From positions 310,001 through 374,000 of the forward strand of contig NZ_VXLC01000003.1 of NCBI RefSeq assembly GCF_008704205.1: a DNA stretch of 64,000 nucleotides. The letters are read 5' to 3'. Below are positions 54,142 to 63,323 of this stretch, piece after piece. Each line of letters starts with the position of its first letter. Position 1 is the first letter of the stretch. The notes below the pieces were generated by a model, which worked only from the letters and a program-made list of their open reading frames with translations, was not told the DNA's origin and did no database searches. The DNA is from Nocardia colli. Lineage in GTDB: Bacteria; Actinomycetota; Actinomycetes; Mycobacteriales; Mycobacteriaceae. Position numbers and translations under genes: made by a program.

Positions 54142-54528
54142 ATGACCACCAACTCCGAACGCCTCGCCCGAGGTGCCGCGCTCGCCGCGGTAACCGGCGC
54201 GGCCCTGCTGATGAACACCGGCACCGCCGCGGCTGACGAATGGCCGTCGAACACCGGCGGGCTCTCCGTCTACGAGACCAAGGACTTTGCCGTCCCCAGC
54301 GATCCCGACTACTGGAATCCGTTCTCCGAACGCCACCGACTGAGTTCCCCGTTCGGCACCGGCACCCGCATCGTGTGCACCGGCTTCCACGGTGTCCAAC
54401 AGGACTGCTGGCAAGCCGACCTCGACGGCAACCCGCACAAGCTCAACCGCGCCCCGCTCGACGTGCCGTGGGCCGGCTCCGCCCAGACCGGACGTTACGG
54501 GCCGATCCACTACGTGTACCCGAGCTGA
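54142..54528 (+). CDS. Small secreted protein of unknown function
   Basis: The 128-residue protein has a clear Sec signal peptide (ERLARGAALAAVTGAALLMN, cleavage near AAA-DEW at residue 33). The mature part is about 95 residues with two Cys (IVCTG and QDCWQ) that could form a disulfide, and it is rich in Trp, Tyr and Pro. GGAAGGAG precedes the ATG. I recognise no family. Confidence 0.8.
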   Translation: MTTNSERLARGAALAAVTGAALLMNTGTAAADEWPSNTGGLSVYETKDFAVPSDPDYWNPFSERHRLSSPFGTGTRIVCTGFHGVQQDCWQADLDGNPHKLNRAPLDVPWAGSAQTGRYGPIHYVYPS

Positions 54529-54657
54529 GTTACCGAGTCGACGCGGCGTGCCGCCTCCCTCCCGGGGATGATTTCGCCCCCACCGGCCACCTTCTTACCT
54601 CCCTTTGTCATCGGCCCGACATTGGTTTGCCGACGGTCGCGCAGCATAAGCGCTGAA

Positions 54658-54677
54658 CACCCGGCAGCTGCCGGGTG
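54658..54677. terminator. Perfect 20-base palindrome between 54528 and 54702 genes
   Basis: CACCCGGCAGCTGCCGGGTG is fully self-complementary. It lies 130 bases after the small secreted protein and 24 bases before the hydrolase start, so it may end the first transcript or regulate the second. Confidence 0.4.
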
Positions 54678-54701
54678 CGCCGACGAAGAGGAGTTCGGAA
54701 G

Positions 54702-55850
54702 GTGCGCATCATTGCCGCAATCATGCTCGCGCTGACACTGCCCGTGGCCGGTATCGCCGGTGCGGCCGAGCCCGACGTGCCGCAGGTGTCGTCGGGCTCG
54801 GCTGTAGCCGCGGTCGTTCATTTGCCTACGCCCACTGGGTCTTTCGCGGTGGGACGGAATGTGCTGCATCTCGTCGATTCGGCCCGGTCGGATCCGTGGA
54901 CGCCGGCGCAGTCGCGTGAGTTGATGGTCAGCATGTACTACCCGGCGCAGCGAGGTGGTGGTTCGCTCGCGCCGTACGCGACGGATCAGGAAAGTCGGCT
55001 TCTGCTCGATGGCGGCGGGATGGCGGGTGTCCCCGCGGAGTTGCTGAGCAAGGCGGGTACCAATGCTGTGGTGGATGCCGCGCCGGTGGCGGGCGCTTAC
55101 CCGATGGTGGTGTTGTCGCCCGGGTTCACCGCGGGCCGATTCACCCTCACCGCGCTGAGTGAGGAGCTGGCGAGCCGCGGCTATGTGGTGGCCGCGGTCG
55201 ATCACGCCGGTGAGACGTTCGGGACCGAGTTTCCCGGCGGCCGGATATCCACCTGCGTGGCCTGTGATCGGGTGACCGATGCCGCTTCGCTGAAGACGGT
55301 GGCCGAGACCAGAGCCCGCGACGTCGCCTTCCTGCTCGACCGACTCACCGGACCCGCGCCGATCTGGCCGCACGCCGGCCTCATCGATAAGGCGCGAATC
55401 GGCATGGCGGGCCACTCGATCGGCGGTGCGAGCGCCGCCGCCACGATGGCGGTCGACGCCAGGGTGCGCGCCGGCGTGGACATGGACGGCTCTTTCCCCG
55501 GCATCGTGCCGGCGGCGGGTCTGGGCGAACGCCCCTTCCTGATGCTCGGCGCCGACGGTGAGACCAGCCCCGGCGGCGATCCGTCGTGGGACGAGGCCTG
55601 GACCCGGCTGCACGGCTGGAAGCGATGGCTGACCCTGGCCGGCGCGGATCACGACTCGTTCATCGACACCGGCGCGCTCGCCGAGCAGGCCGGAATGCCG
55701 AGCCAGACCGCGCTGAGCGGTGCCCGGGCGGTCGAGCTGACGCGCGCAGTGGTGGCCGCGTTCTTCGACCATCAGCTGCGCGGTCTCGACGAACCGTTGC
55801 TGGACAATCCGGTAGCCGCCTTCCCGGAGATCCGATTCCACAATCCGTAA
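54702..55850 (+). CDS. Secreted alpha/beta hydrolase, PAF-acetylhydrolase-like
   Basis: The 382-residue protein has a signal peptide (RIIAAIMLALTLPVAGIAGA). Its hydrolase domain shows MVVLSPGFTAGRF (oxyanion region), AVDHAGET, the nucleophile elbow GHSIGGAS with Ser near residue 235, and a late His in GADHDSF. The layout is that of PAF-acetylhydrolase II/lipase-like enzymes of actinomycetes. The GTG is preferred because AGAGGAG lies nine bases upstream. The next gene, also a hydrolase, follows 36 bases later and may be co-transcribed. Confidence 0.8.
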   Translation: MRIIAAIMLALTLPVAGIAGAAEPDVPQVSSGSAVAAVVHLPTPTGSFAVGRNVLHLVDSARSDPWTPAQSRELMVSMYYPAQRGGGSLAPYATDQESRLLLDGGGMAGVPAELLSKAGTNAVVDAAPVAGAYPMVVLSPGFTAGRFTLTALSEELASRGYVVAAVDHAGETFGTEFPGGRISTCVACDRVTDAASLKTVAETRARDVAFLLDRLTGPAPIWPHAGLIDKARIGMAGHSIGGASAAATMAVDARVRAGVDMDGSFPGIVPAAGLGERPFLMLGADGETSPGGDPSWDEAWTRLHGWKRWLTLAGADHDSFIDTGALAEQAGMPSQTALSGARAVELTRAVVAAFFDHQLRGLDEPLLDNPVAAFPEIRFHNP

Positions 55851-55886
55851 CCCGGCCGATCGACTCGACGAAGGGAGCTGCGCGAG

Positions 55887-57356
55887 ATGGGCAGCAAGAT
55901 GTTGGCCGGGATCGGACTCACCGCGGCGCTGACCGCCGGCCTGATCACGGCCTGCGGCAGCGGTGAGTCCGCGAGTCCCGCATGGTGTCCGACGGTGCCG
56001 GGGCACGAGGTGTCCTGCGGCGTGCTGAAACGGCCGGTCGTCGCCGATCGGCCCGAGCTGGGCGAGCTCGACGTCAGTTACGCGCTGGTGCGACACAGTC
56101 GCCGGGACGCGCCCGTCGCGGGCACGATCGCGCCCAATCCGGGTGGGCCGGGCGGGCCGATCATCGAGCAGGCGGAGCCGGCGGTGACGTTGGCCGAGTC
56201 GCTCCTCGACGATCACGACCTGCTGCTGATCGATCCGCGCGGGACCGGATTGTCGAGCCCGTTGGACTGCGGACTCGGCGCCGAGGCGGTCGAACTGGCC
56301 AGCCGGGCTCGGCAGCGGGACGTGGTCGGGCAATGTGGTGAGCGGCTCGGACCGCGCGCGGCGGGCTACACCTCCGCGGCCACCGCCGATGATTTCGACG
56401 CCGTGCGTGCCCGGCTCGGCATCCCGAAGCTGGTGCTGTACGGCCTGTCCTACGGAACGTATCTGATGCCGATCTACGCGCAGCGGCATCCCGGCACCGT
56501 ACAGTCGATCGTGTTGTCGGGCGCGTATCCGATCGATTTCGATCCGTTGTCGCGGCCGAGCGCCCAAGCGGTTTCGCTGACCCTGCACCGCATCTGCGAG
56601 CGCAGCAAGCAGTGTGACGGCGACACCGCCGTCGCCGATCTGGCGGCAACGATGGATCGATTGCGGACCGCCCCGCTCACCTTCGACGGTCTGTCGGTGA
56701 CCGAAAGTCAGCTCAGCAGTTTGGTCTTCGAGTCGGCCAGCGGCGGGGTCGGGGCGGATCCGGCGACGCTCACCCCGTTGGGCGCGCTGCCCGCCGCGCT
56801 GCACAAAGCGGTGCGCGGCGACGATTCGGCGCTGCTGGAGTTCGTCAAGGCGACCGCGCCGTCGGACGACGGGGACGCGCCCCTGGCGATAGCGGTGGTC
56901 TGCAACGACTACGCCAAAGCATGGTCACCGGATATGCCGATAGCACAACGTGATTCGGCATATCGGCAAGCCCTGTCCGCGACCGCGCCCGGTGACTTCG
57001 GTGCGTTCAGTGCCGCCGGCTTCGACGGCGGCTCGAGCGACGGCGGCGACATCTGCCTGCAGTGGCCGAGTTCCGGTTCCGTACAACCGCATTCGAACGG
57101 CCTGCCGGACGTGCCGGTGCTGGTGCTTTCGGGTGATCTGGACGCGAACACCCCTGACGTCAACGGCCGGCTGGCGGCCGCGCAGTTCCGGCGGGCCACG
57201 TTCGTATCGGTCCCGAACACCGGTCATGTGCCCGGACCGGAACCGACCGGTTGTGTCGTCGGCATCGTCGACCGCTTCGTCCGCGCCACCTCGACGGACG
57301 ATCTCACCTGCCTTGACCGGATACCGCCGATCGCGGTGACGGCGGTCACGAACTGA
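55887..57356 (+). CDS. Alpha/beta-hydrolase lipoprotein, tripeptidyl-aminopeptidase (S33)-like
   Basis: The 489-residue protein has a lipoprotein signal (AALTAGLITACGSG; lipobox Cys at 23). The hydrolase core carries NPGGPGGP (oxyanion region), LLLIDPRGTGLSSP, the nucleophile elbow YGLSYGTYL near residue 190, and a C-terminal TAP-type cap with Asp in SGDLDANTP and His in NTGHVPG. The family releases N-terminal peptides or hydrolyses esters outside the cell. A GAAGGGAGC site precedes the ATG. Confidence 0.85.
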   Translation: MGSKMLAGIGLTAALTAGLITACGSGESASPAWCPTVPGHEVSCGVLKRPVVADRPELGELDVSYALVRHSRRDAPVAGTIAPNPGGPGGPIIEQAEPAVTLAESLLDDHDLLLIDPRGTGLSSPLDCGLGAEAVELASRARQRDVVGQCGERLGPRAAGYTSAATADDFDAVRARLGIPKLVLYGLSYGTYLMPIYAQRHPGTVQSIVLSGAYPIDFDPLSRPSAQAVSLTLHRICERSKQCDGDTAVADLAATMDRLRTAPLTFDGLSVTESQLSSLVFESASGGVGADPATLTPLGALPAALHKAVRGDDSALLEFVKATAPSDDGDAPLAIAVVCNDYAKAWSPDMPIAQRDSAYRQALSATAPGDFGAFSAAGFDGGSSDGGDICLQWPSSGSVQPHSNGLPDVPVLVLSGDLDANTPDVNGRLAAAQFRRATFVSVPNTGHVPGPEPTGCVVGIVDRFVRATSTDDLTCLDRIPPIAVTAVTN

Positions 57357-57430
57357 TGGCCTGTGTCGCTGGTCGACGGCCCGACCAGCGACAATAGCCG
57401 GATGATCACTGCCGCCGATCGTCCCGAGCC

Positions 57431-58339
57431 GTGCCGAGGCGTCGGATCTCGGGTCGCGTGATGCTCCGGGCCAGGATCACCGCCGTCGCGGTCGCGGCAA
57501 CCACGGTGGCCATCGTCGTCATCGTCGGCTCGTTCTACGGCAGGACCAGCGAGGTCGTCGCCGATCAGCTCGATCGCAGCCTGAACGACCGCGCGGACAC
57601 CGTCCTGGCCGTGCTCGACTCCGGCGGTTCGCTGTCTCCGCGACCCGACACCGTCGAGCAGATCCTGTTACCCGACGGCACCGTGCGCCTGCTGGGCTCG
57701 GGCTACCAACCGCTACCGATCTCCGACGCGGATCGTGCGGTCGCCCGAACCGGCAGCCGCACAGTCGAATCCGACCTGGACGTCGACGGTCAGTCGTACG
57801 GGCTGCTCACCCGGCCGCGGCCCGGCGGCGGCGCGGTGATGGTCGCCCAGCGCTATCACGAACCGGAACGGATCGCCCGCGAATTCTTCTGGCGCGCACT
57901 CGGGATCACCATGATCGCGGTGGTGGTCGCGGCGCTGCTGAGCTGGCTGGCGATCGGCCGCATCCTGCGACCCGTGCGGCGGCTGCTCGCCGCGACCGAA
58001 CGCATCAGTTCGACGCAGGACCTGCGCACGCCGCTGCCCGCCGCGGGCCGCGACGAAATAGGCCGCCTCACCGGCAGTTTCGACACCATGCTCGCCGCGT
58101 TGCGCCGCTCCCGCGACCAGCAACACCGGCTGGTGCAGGACGCCGGCCAGGAACTGCGCACACCGCTGACCTCGATCCGCGGCAGCGCCGAACTCCTGCA
58201 CAGCGCCGAACTCGACGCCGAGGCCGAAACTCGCGTGCTGGCCACGCTGGTCCAGGAATCCGCCGCGCTCGACGAACTGGTGGCGGAGCTGGTCGAACTC
58301 GCCTCCGACAAGCACAGCGCGGAATCCGACGCCAGGTGA
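57431..58339 (+). pseudogene. Degenerate histidine kinase (no phospho-His, no ATPase domain)
   Basis: The 302-residue frame has an N-terminal membrane helix (about 15-37), an extracytoplasmic region, a second helix (about 155-178), a HAMP linker and a HisKA helix. The H box reads DAGQELRTPLTS with Gln240 (CAG) where DAGHELRTPL is expected, and the protein stops before any HATPase domain. No response regulator is adjacent. It is therefore a kinase remnant or a non-catalytic sensor. An ATG at 57461 is an alternative start. Confidence 0.8.
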
Positions 58340-58341
58340 CG

Positions 58342-58944
58342 CTATCCCGCTGCGGGGGAAGGGATTGCGAGACGTCCGGTTCGATATCCGCGAGCCGCGG
58401 CATAGATCTTGCTGCGCTCCTTGGACAGCTGGTCCTGCGGTGCGGTGATGCCGTCCGGCACGCGGAGCGTATCGAAATCGGGTTCCGCTGAAGGTGATTC
58501 GCTTCGAGTGAGCGTCAAGGTGCCGAGCGGGACTGTTTGCGTGCCGTGCCACAGCCGAGTCGGGTCGTGCACTTCGTCGATGGCGTCCGGCAAGTGCGCG
58601 GTCAGCTCGAACCGAACCGGGAGACGATCGGCCAGGTCGGTCACGAGATAGTCGCGCGGCATTGCCTGCGCCGCAACGGGATCGAGGGTCGGCAGCGGGC
58701 GCAACGGCCGCCAGCTCAATCGCGCCCATCGAGTCGCGCCCGGCGGGTACGGGGTGAATTCGCCGGTCGCCCAGCCGCCGCGCGCGTGCAGCAGTCGCTG
58801 CCCGAGGTTTGCTCCGGTCGCCGCCGCCACCTGTTCGGCGAGGTGGGCGCCGTCGTCATGCGGATCGCTGTTCACGCTGACGACGGTACGGTCTGCGCGG
58901 TCGCGAGCGTATCGGTCACCGTATCGGTCGTTCGTGACGCGCAT
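58342..58944 (-). pseudogene. Catalase-family C-terminal fragment, start uncertain
   Basis: The frame ends with residues resembling the C-terminal part of SrpA-like heme catalases: PRDYLVTDLADRLPVRFELTAHL, then DEVHDPTRLWHGTQTVPLGTLTLTR. A complete member would be over 300 residues and carry the heme-side His motif; at most about 200 residues are present and that motif is absent. Starts at 58944 (ATG) and 58875 (GTG) both lack ribosome sites. It is convergent with the broken kinase gene, so this corner looks decayed. Confidence 0.5.
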
Positions 58945-58991
58945 AACGCGCCGATGGTCGGTCGCCCGGATTCCCGTACGATTCCTTCGAA

Positions 58992-61724
58992 ATGAAACTG
59001 TTCGGACGGCGCCAGGAAAAGACGGAGCTCGAGCGGGTCCTCGATGGCGCGCGGCGTGGCACGGGGTCGGCACTGATGTTCTGGGGTGACCCGGGCATCG
59101 GGAAGACCGCGTTGCTGGAGTACGCGACCTCGACCGCGGCCGACTTCACCGTGCTGTGTTGCCGCGGCACCCGGATGGAGTCCGGTCTCGCCTTCGCCGC
59201 ACTGCACGAGCTGCTGTGGCCGGTGATCGATCGGATCGACGCATTGCCGGCACCTCAGGCGGCGGCCTTGCACGGTGCCCTCGGGCGCAGCGGTGAGGCG
59301 GCGAACCGATTCCTGATCGGCGCGGCCACCCTCACGCTGCTGTCCAATTTCGCCACCGAACGACCATTGCTGATCACCGTCGACGACGCCGACCTGCTCG
59401 ACGAGCCGACCGCCGAATGCCTGGCCTTCATCGCCCGGCGACTGCGCACCGAACCGATCGCGATGCTGCTCGCCGGACACGACGACCCCGCGCACGGCGG
59501 ACCCTGGGAACAGATCTCCGGCGTCGAAGTCACCCCACTGTCCGACACCGACGCGAGCGACTACGTGCGGCACGAAGTCGCGGGCGCCGACGCGGACACC
59601 GTCCGCCGCACCGTGCGGATGGCCGCGGGAAACCCGTTGGCACTCCGCGAACTTCCCGGCATCAACGACGACGACGGAGAGCGGGCACCGGTCGGCCCGC
59701 TGTTGCGTCGCGCGTTCAGCGCCCGCACCGCCCGGCTCAGGCCGGCGGCCCGGACCTTGCTCCTGGTCGCGGCGGCCGAGAACCGTGGCGACGCGCGCGC
59801 GATCCGCGAGGCGGCGGCCACGCTCGGCGCGGGCCCGGCGGCCTGGGACGAAGCGCAACGATCCGGCCTGCTCGTCGTCGCCGACGGCCGAACCCGATTC
59901 CGCACCCCGCTGGTCTCGGCCGTCGTATACGAAGAAGCGCCCTTCCCGGAACGCCAAGCGGCACACCGTGCATTGGCGCAGACGATGCGCGGCCAGGACA
60001 ACGAAGGGCTGCGCGCCTGGCATCTCGCCGCGGCCGCCGACGAGACCGACGAGGAGATCGCCGCACTGCTGGAGAACCACGCGCGCGACTGCTGGCGCCG
60101 CGGCGGTTATGCCACCGCCGCGCGAGCGATGCGCCGGGCGGCGGCGTTGTCACCCCTGCCCGCCGACGCGGGCAGGCGGCTAGCACTCGGCGCCAGATCC
60201 GGCTGGGAGGCAGGTCAAGTCGACACGGCCCGCGAGCTGCTCGATCGCGCCGACCGACTGGCCTCCGCGGAAGCGGTGGCGCTGGGCAGCGGCGGGCTGC
60301 GCGGCATCATCGAATTCGCCTGCGGTGATCAGGGGCGCGCGAATCGGTTGCTGCTGCGCGACACGCACTCGGTGGCGCACGCGGCCGAAGCAGTCGAGCT
60401 GGCGTGCTTGGCGATTCGAGCAGGCTGGTCGGGCGGGTCCGTCACCGCGCAGGCCGACGCGCTGCACCGGCTCGCGGAATTGGCGACCGACGCCGAATTC
60501 CCGGAGGTCACCCTCCTTTCCACGGTCGAGCAGTGGTGGAGCACCGGCCCCGGCCCGCGGCCGGTGCCGTGGACGGACGAGACGGTCGCCCAACTCGACA
60601 CGGTCTCCTGGCGGCTGATGCCACCCGCGCCGCTGGGCGTCGCATGGGGCTTGGAACTTCGCCTACGAGATGTCTACCGGCACAAGGTCGACGAACTACG
60701 CCGGACGAACGCGCTCATCGGCCTGATCCTGACGACCTCCCAGACGGTGACCCTGGACATCGTCTGCGGGCGCTGGACCGAGGCGACCGCCAACGCGACG
60801 GAAACGTTGCGCCTCGCCGAGGAGATCGGCGCCGAACACGGTGCCTCCCAATGCCGTAACTCCTTGGCCTGGCTCGCCTCGTTACGTGGCGACCAGCAGG
60901 CCGTCACCGAATTAACCTCCCGCACACTGGAACTGTCGATCCCGCGCGGCGTGCGCGCACTGACCGCCGCCGCCTACTGGCACCGCGGCCAGGCCGCGCT
61001 GTTCGCCGGCCGACCGGGCGAGAGCCTGGAAGACCTGCTCCGGCTGACCGAACCCGGACACCACGCCGAACACCCGACCTTCGCCCTGCTCGCCGCCGAA
61101 GACACCGTCGAAGCGGCGTGCCGGGCGGGACGCGCCGAACAGGGTGCCGCGGCGTTGCGCCCGTTGCAGGAATGGGCCGACCGCACCGGAGCCACCTGGG
61201 CCGTGGCCGCCGCGTACCGAAGCGCCGCGCTACTCGCCACCGACGACGCGGAAGAGCTGTTCCAGCGCGCCCTCCAAGTCCCCGGCGCGGCCGAGCGCCC
61301 CTTCTGCCACGCACGCACCCGGCTGCTCTACGGCGAATGGCTGCGCCGTGCCCGCCGCCGCACCGATGCCCGGGTACAGCTGGCCGAGGCCGCCGAGGTC
61401 TTCCGCCGTCTCGGCGCCGTGCCGATGCTCGAACGCAGCCTGAACGAGCAGGAACTGACCGGTCAGCAACTGCGCCGCACCGAATCGCCGAAGGGCAGCA
61501 TGGAGGCCCCGCTCACCCCGCAGGAACTGCGGGTGGCCAAGCTTGCCGCGGACGGCCTCACCAATCGCGAGATCGCCGCCCAACTGCTGATCAGCCCCCG
61601 CACGGTCGGCCATCACCTGTCCAGCGTCTTCCCGAAACTCGGGATCGTCGGACGCGGCGAACTGGCCAGGGTCGATTTCGAGAACGGCCTGCGCCTGACG
61701 GTCGACAGCTCTCCCGTGACCTAG
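58992..61724 (+). CDS. LAL-type LuxR family transcriptional regulator
   Basis: The 910-residue protein fits the LAL design: an N-terminal AAA-type ATPase (GRRQEK start, P-loop GDPGIGKTALL with Lys38, Walker B LLITVDDAD near 128), a long helical TPR-like middle, and a C-terminal LuxR helix-turn-helix (LTPQELRVAKLAADGLTNRE onward, about residues 840-895). LALs activate nearby metabolic genes in response to a small ligand. The GMC oxidoreductase starts 72 bases downstream, so it is the obvious local target candidate. Confidence 0.92.
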   Translation: MKLFGRRQEKTELERVLDGARRGTGSALMFWGDPGIGKTALLEYATSTAADFTVLCCRGTRMESGLAFAALHELLWPVIDRIDALPAPQAAALHGALGRSGEAANRFLIGAATLTLLSNFATERPLLITVDDADLLDEPTAECLAFIARRLRTEPIAMLLAGHDDPAHGGPWEQISGVEVTPLSDTDASDYVRHEVAGADADTVRRTVRMAAGNPLALRELPGINDDDGERAPVGPLLRRAFSARTARLRPAARTLLLVAAAENRGDARAIREAAATLGAGPAAWDEAQRSGLLVVADGRTRFRTPLVSAVVYEEAPFPERQAAHRALAQTMRGQDNEGLRAWHLAAAADETDEEIAALLENHARDCWRRGGYATAARAMRRAAALSPLPADAGRRLALGARSGWEAGQVDTARELLDRADRLASAEAVALGSGGLRGIIEFACGDQGRANRLLLRDTHSVAHAAEAVELACLAIRAGWSGGSVTAQADALHRLAELATDAEFPEVTLLSTVEQWWSTGPGPRPVPWTDETVAQLDTVSWRLMPPAPLGVAWGLELRLRDVYRHKVDELRRTNALIGLILTTSQTVTLDIVCGRWTEATANATETLRLAEEIGAEHGASQCRNSLAWLASLRGDQQAVTELTSRTLELSIPRGVRALTAAAYWHRGQAALFAGRPGESLEDLLRLTEPGHHAEHPTFALLAAEDTVEAACRAGRAEQGAAALRPLQEWADRTGATWAVAAAYRSAALLATDDAEELFQRALQVPGAAERPFCHARTRLLYGEWLRRARRRTDARVQLAEAAEVFRRLGAVPMLERSLNEQELTGQQLRRTESPKGSMEAPLTPQELRVAKLAADGLTNREIAAQLLISPRTVGHHLSSVFPKLGIVGRGELARVDFENGLRLTVDSSPVT

Positions 61725-61796
61725 GCCGGTGACGTCGGTCACCGACCTATTCGATGACCGATTTCAGGCGGCGCGCACACTCATAGCGTCGTCGGT

Positions 61797-63308
61797 ATGA
61801 ACGACGACAACGCATCTCGGCTCACCGTGATCGTCGGTGGCGGTTCGGCCGGGGCTGTGCTCGCCGCCCGGCTCAGCGAGGATCCCGATCGACAGGTCCT
61901 CCTGCTGGAGGCGGGCCCGGCCTACGCGCCGGACGGATATCCCGACGAGGTCGCCGACAGCAGCGTGCTCGGCGGGTACACCGGGCACGACTGGGGTTAC
62001 CACTCCGAGCCGGGCTATCTCGGCCACCCCGTCGCGGTTTACCGCGGCAAGGTGCTCGGCGGCAGCTCGGCGGTCAACGGGTCCGTCGCCGTTCGCGCTC
62101 TTCCGTCCGATTTCGAGCGCTGGTCGAAGAGCGGACTCGAGGGTTGGTCGTACGAGGACCTGCTGCCCGCCTTCCGGGCGTTGGAGTCCACCAGTGCGGG
62201 TGCGGACGCGCTGCACGGTCGCACCGGGCCCCTGCCCATCGAGCAGTTGACTCGCGAGGACCTCAGCCCGATGCAGCGGGCGTTCGTGGATGCCGCTCTC
62301 GCCCAGGGTATTTCGGGTGTCGATGACTTCAACGGCGCCGACCCCGACGGCGTCGGCCCGTACCCGATGAACGTGCGCGACGGTGTCCGCGTCAATACCG
62401 GCATGGCTTACCTGACCGAAGAGGTGCGCGCTCGCCCCAATCTCACGATCAGCGCCGGCCTGCTCGTCGACCGTGTGCTCTTCGAGGACGGGCGAGCGGT
62501 GGGTGTCGTCCTCGCCGACGGCACCGAGGCGCGGGCCGACGAGGTGATCCTCAGCGCGGGCGCCTACGGCAGCGCCGCGATCCTGCTGCGCTCGGGCATC
62601 GGCCCCGCCGCCGATCTTGCCGCCCTGGACATTCCGGTGGTCGCGGACCTGCCCGTCGGGCTGCGATTGCAGGATCACCCGTTCTACTACAACGCCTACG
62701 CCGCCGACCCCGATCGCATCGGTGCGCAGACGCCGGTGATCGGCGCGAAGGTCTGGACCGGTAGTTCCGAAGCGGCCGAGGGCGAACTGGATCTGCACAT
62801 CACCGCCACGCACCTGTTCGACCACACCACCAGCCCCACCGGCGTCGGGTTCGTGCTCGCGGTGGCACTGGTGCGCCCGCAGTCGCAAGGCACGCTGACC
62901 CTGGTCAGCCGCGACCCGGCGGACGCGCCCCGGATCGAGCTCAACTTCCTCGCCGAGCCCGACGACCGCCGCCGCCTGATCGAGGGCATCGAACTCGCCC
63001 GCCGTCTCGGCGGCACCCTGCCGCTGGCCGAACTCGTTGTGCGCGAGCTGAATCCGGGTCCGCAGGCGGTGAGCGCCGCCGACCTCGAGGCCTCGATGCT
63101 CGCCACCCTGGACACCTACCACCACCCGACCTCCACCGCCCCGATGGGCGCGGACGACGATCCGACCGCGGTGACCGACCGGCTCGGCGCGGTGCGCGGT
63201 GTCCCCGGCCTGCGTGTGGTCGACGCCTCGATTTTCCCCGACGTCCCCTCCGCGGCGACCAACCTCACGGTCATCGCCGCTGCCGAACACATCGCCCGCC
63301 AGATCTGA
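61797..63308 (+). CDS. GMC family FAD-dependent oxidoreductase (choline dehydrogenase-like)
   Basis: The 503-residue protein has the FAD-binding VIVGGGSAGAVLAARL (residues 11-26) and LLLEAG. GMC signature 1 follows (YRGKVLGGSSAVNGSV), then signature 2 (ILSAGAYGSAAILLRSGIG), and the C-terminal active-site region with His in YHHPTSTAPMG and Asn in SAATNLTVIAAAEHIAR. Members oxidise primary or secondary alcohols to aldehydes or ketones. The following aldehyde dehydrogenase starts 15 bases later, so the pair probably converts an alcohol to an acid. The substrate is unknown. Confidence 0.9.
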   Translation: MNDDNASRLTVIVGGGSAGAVLAARLSEDPDRQVLLLEAGPAYAPDGYPDEVADSSVLGGYTGHDWGYHSEPGYLGHPVAVYRGKVLGGSSAVNGSVAVRALPSDFERWSKSGLEGWSYEDLLPAFRALESTSAGADALHGRTGPLPIEQLTREDLSPMQRAFVDAALAQGISGVDDFNGADPDGVGPYPMNVRDGVRVNTGMAYLTEEVRARPNLTISAGLLVDRVLFEDGRAVGVVLADGTEARADEVILSAGAYGSAAILLRSGIGPAADLAALDIPVVADLPVGLRLQDHPFYYNAYAADPDRIGAQTPVIGAKVWTGSSEAAEGELDLHITATHLFDHTTSPTGVGFVLAVALVRPQSQGTLTLVSRDPADAPRIELNFLAEPDDRRRLIEGIELARRLGGTLPLAELVVRELNPGPQAVSAADLEASMLATLDTYHHPTSTAPMGADDDPTAVTDRLGAVRGVPGLRVVDASIFPDVPSAATNLTVIAAAEHIARQI

Positions 63309-63323
63309 AGGAAAGACGTCACT

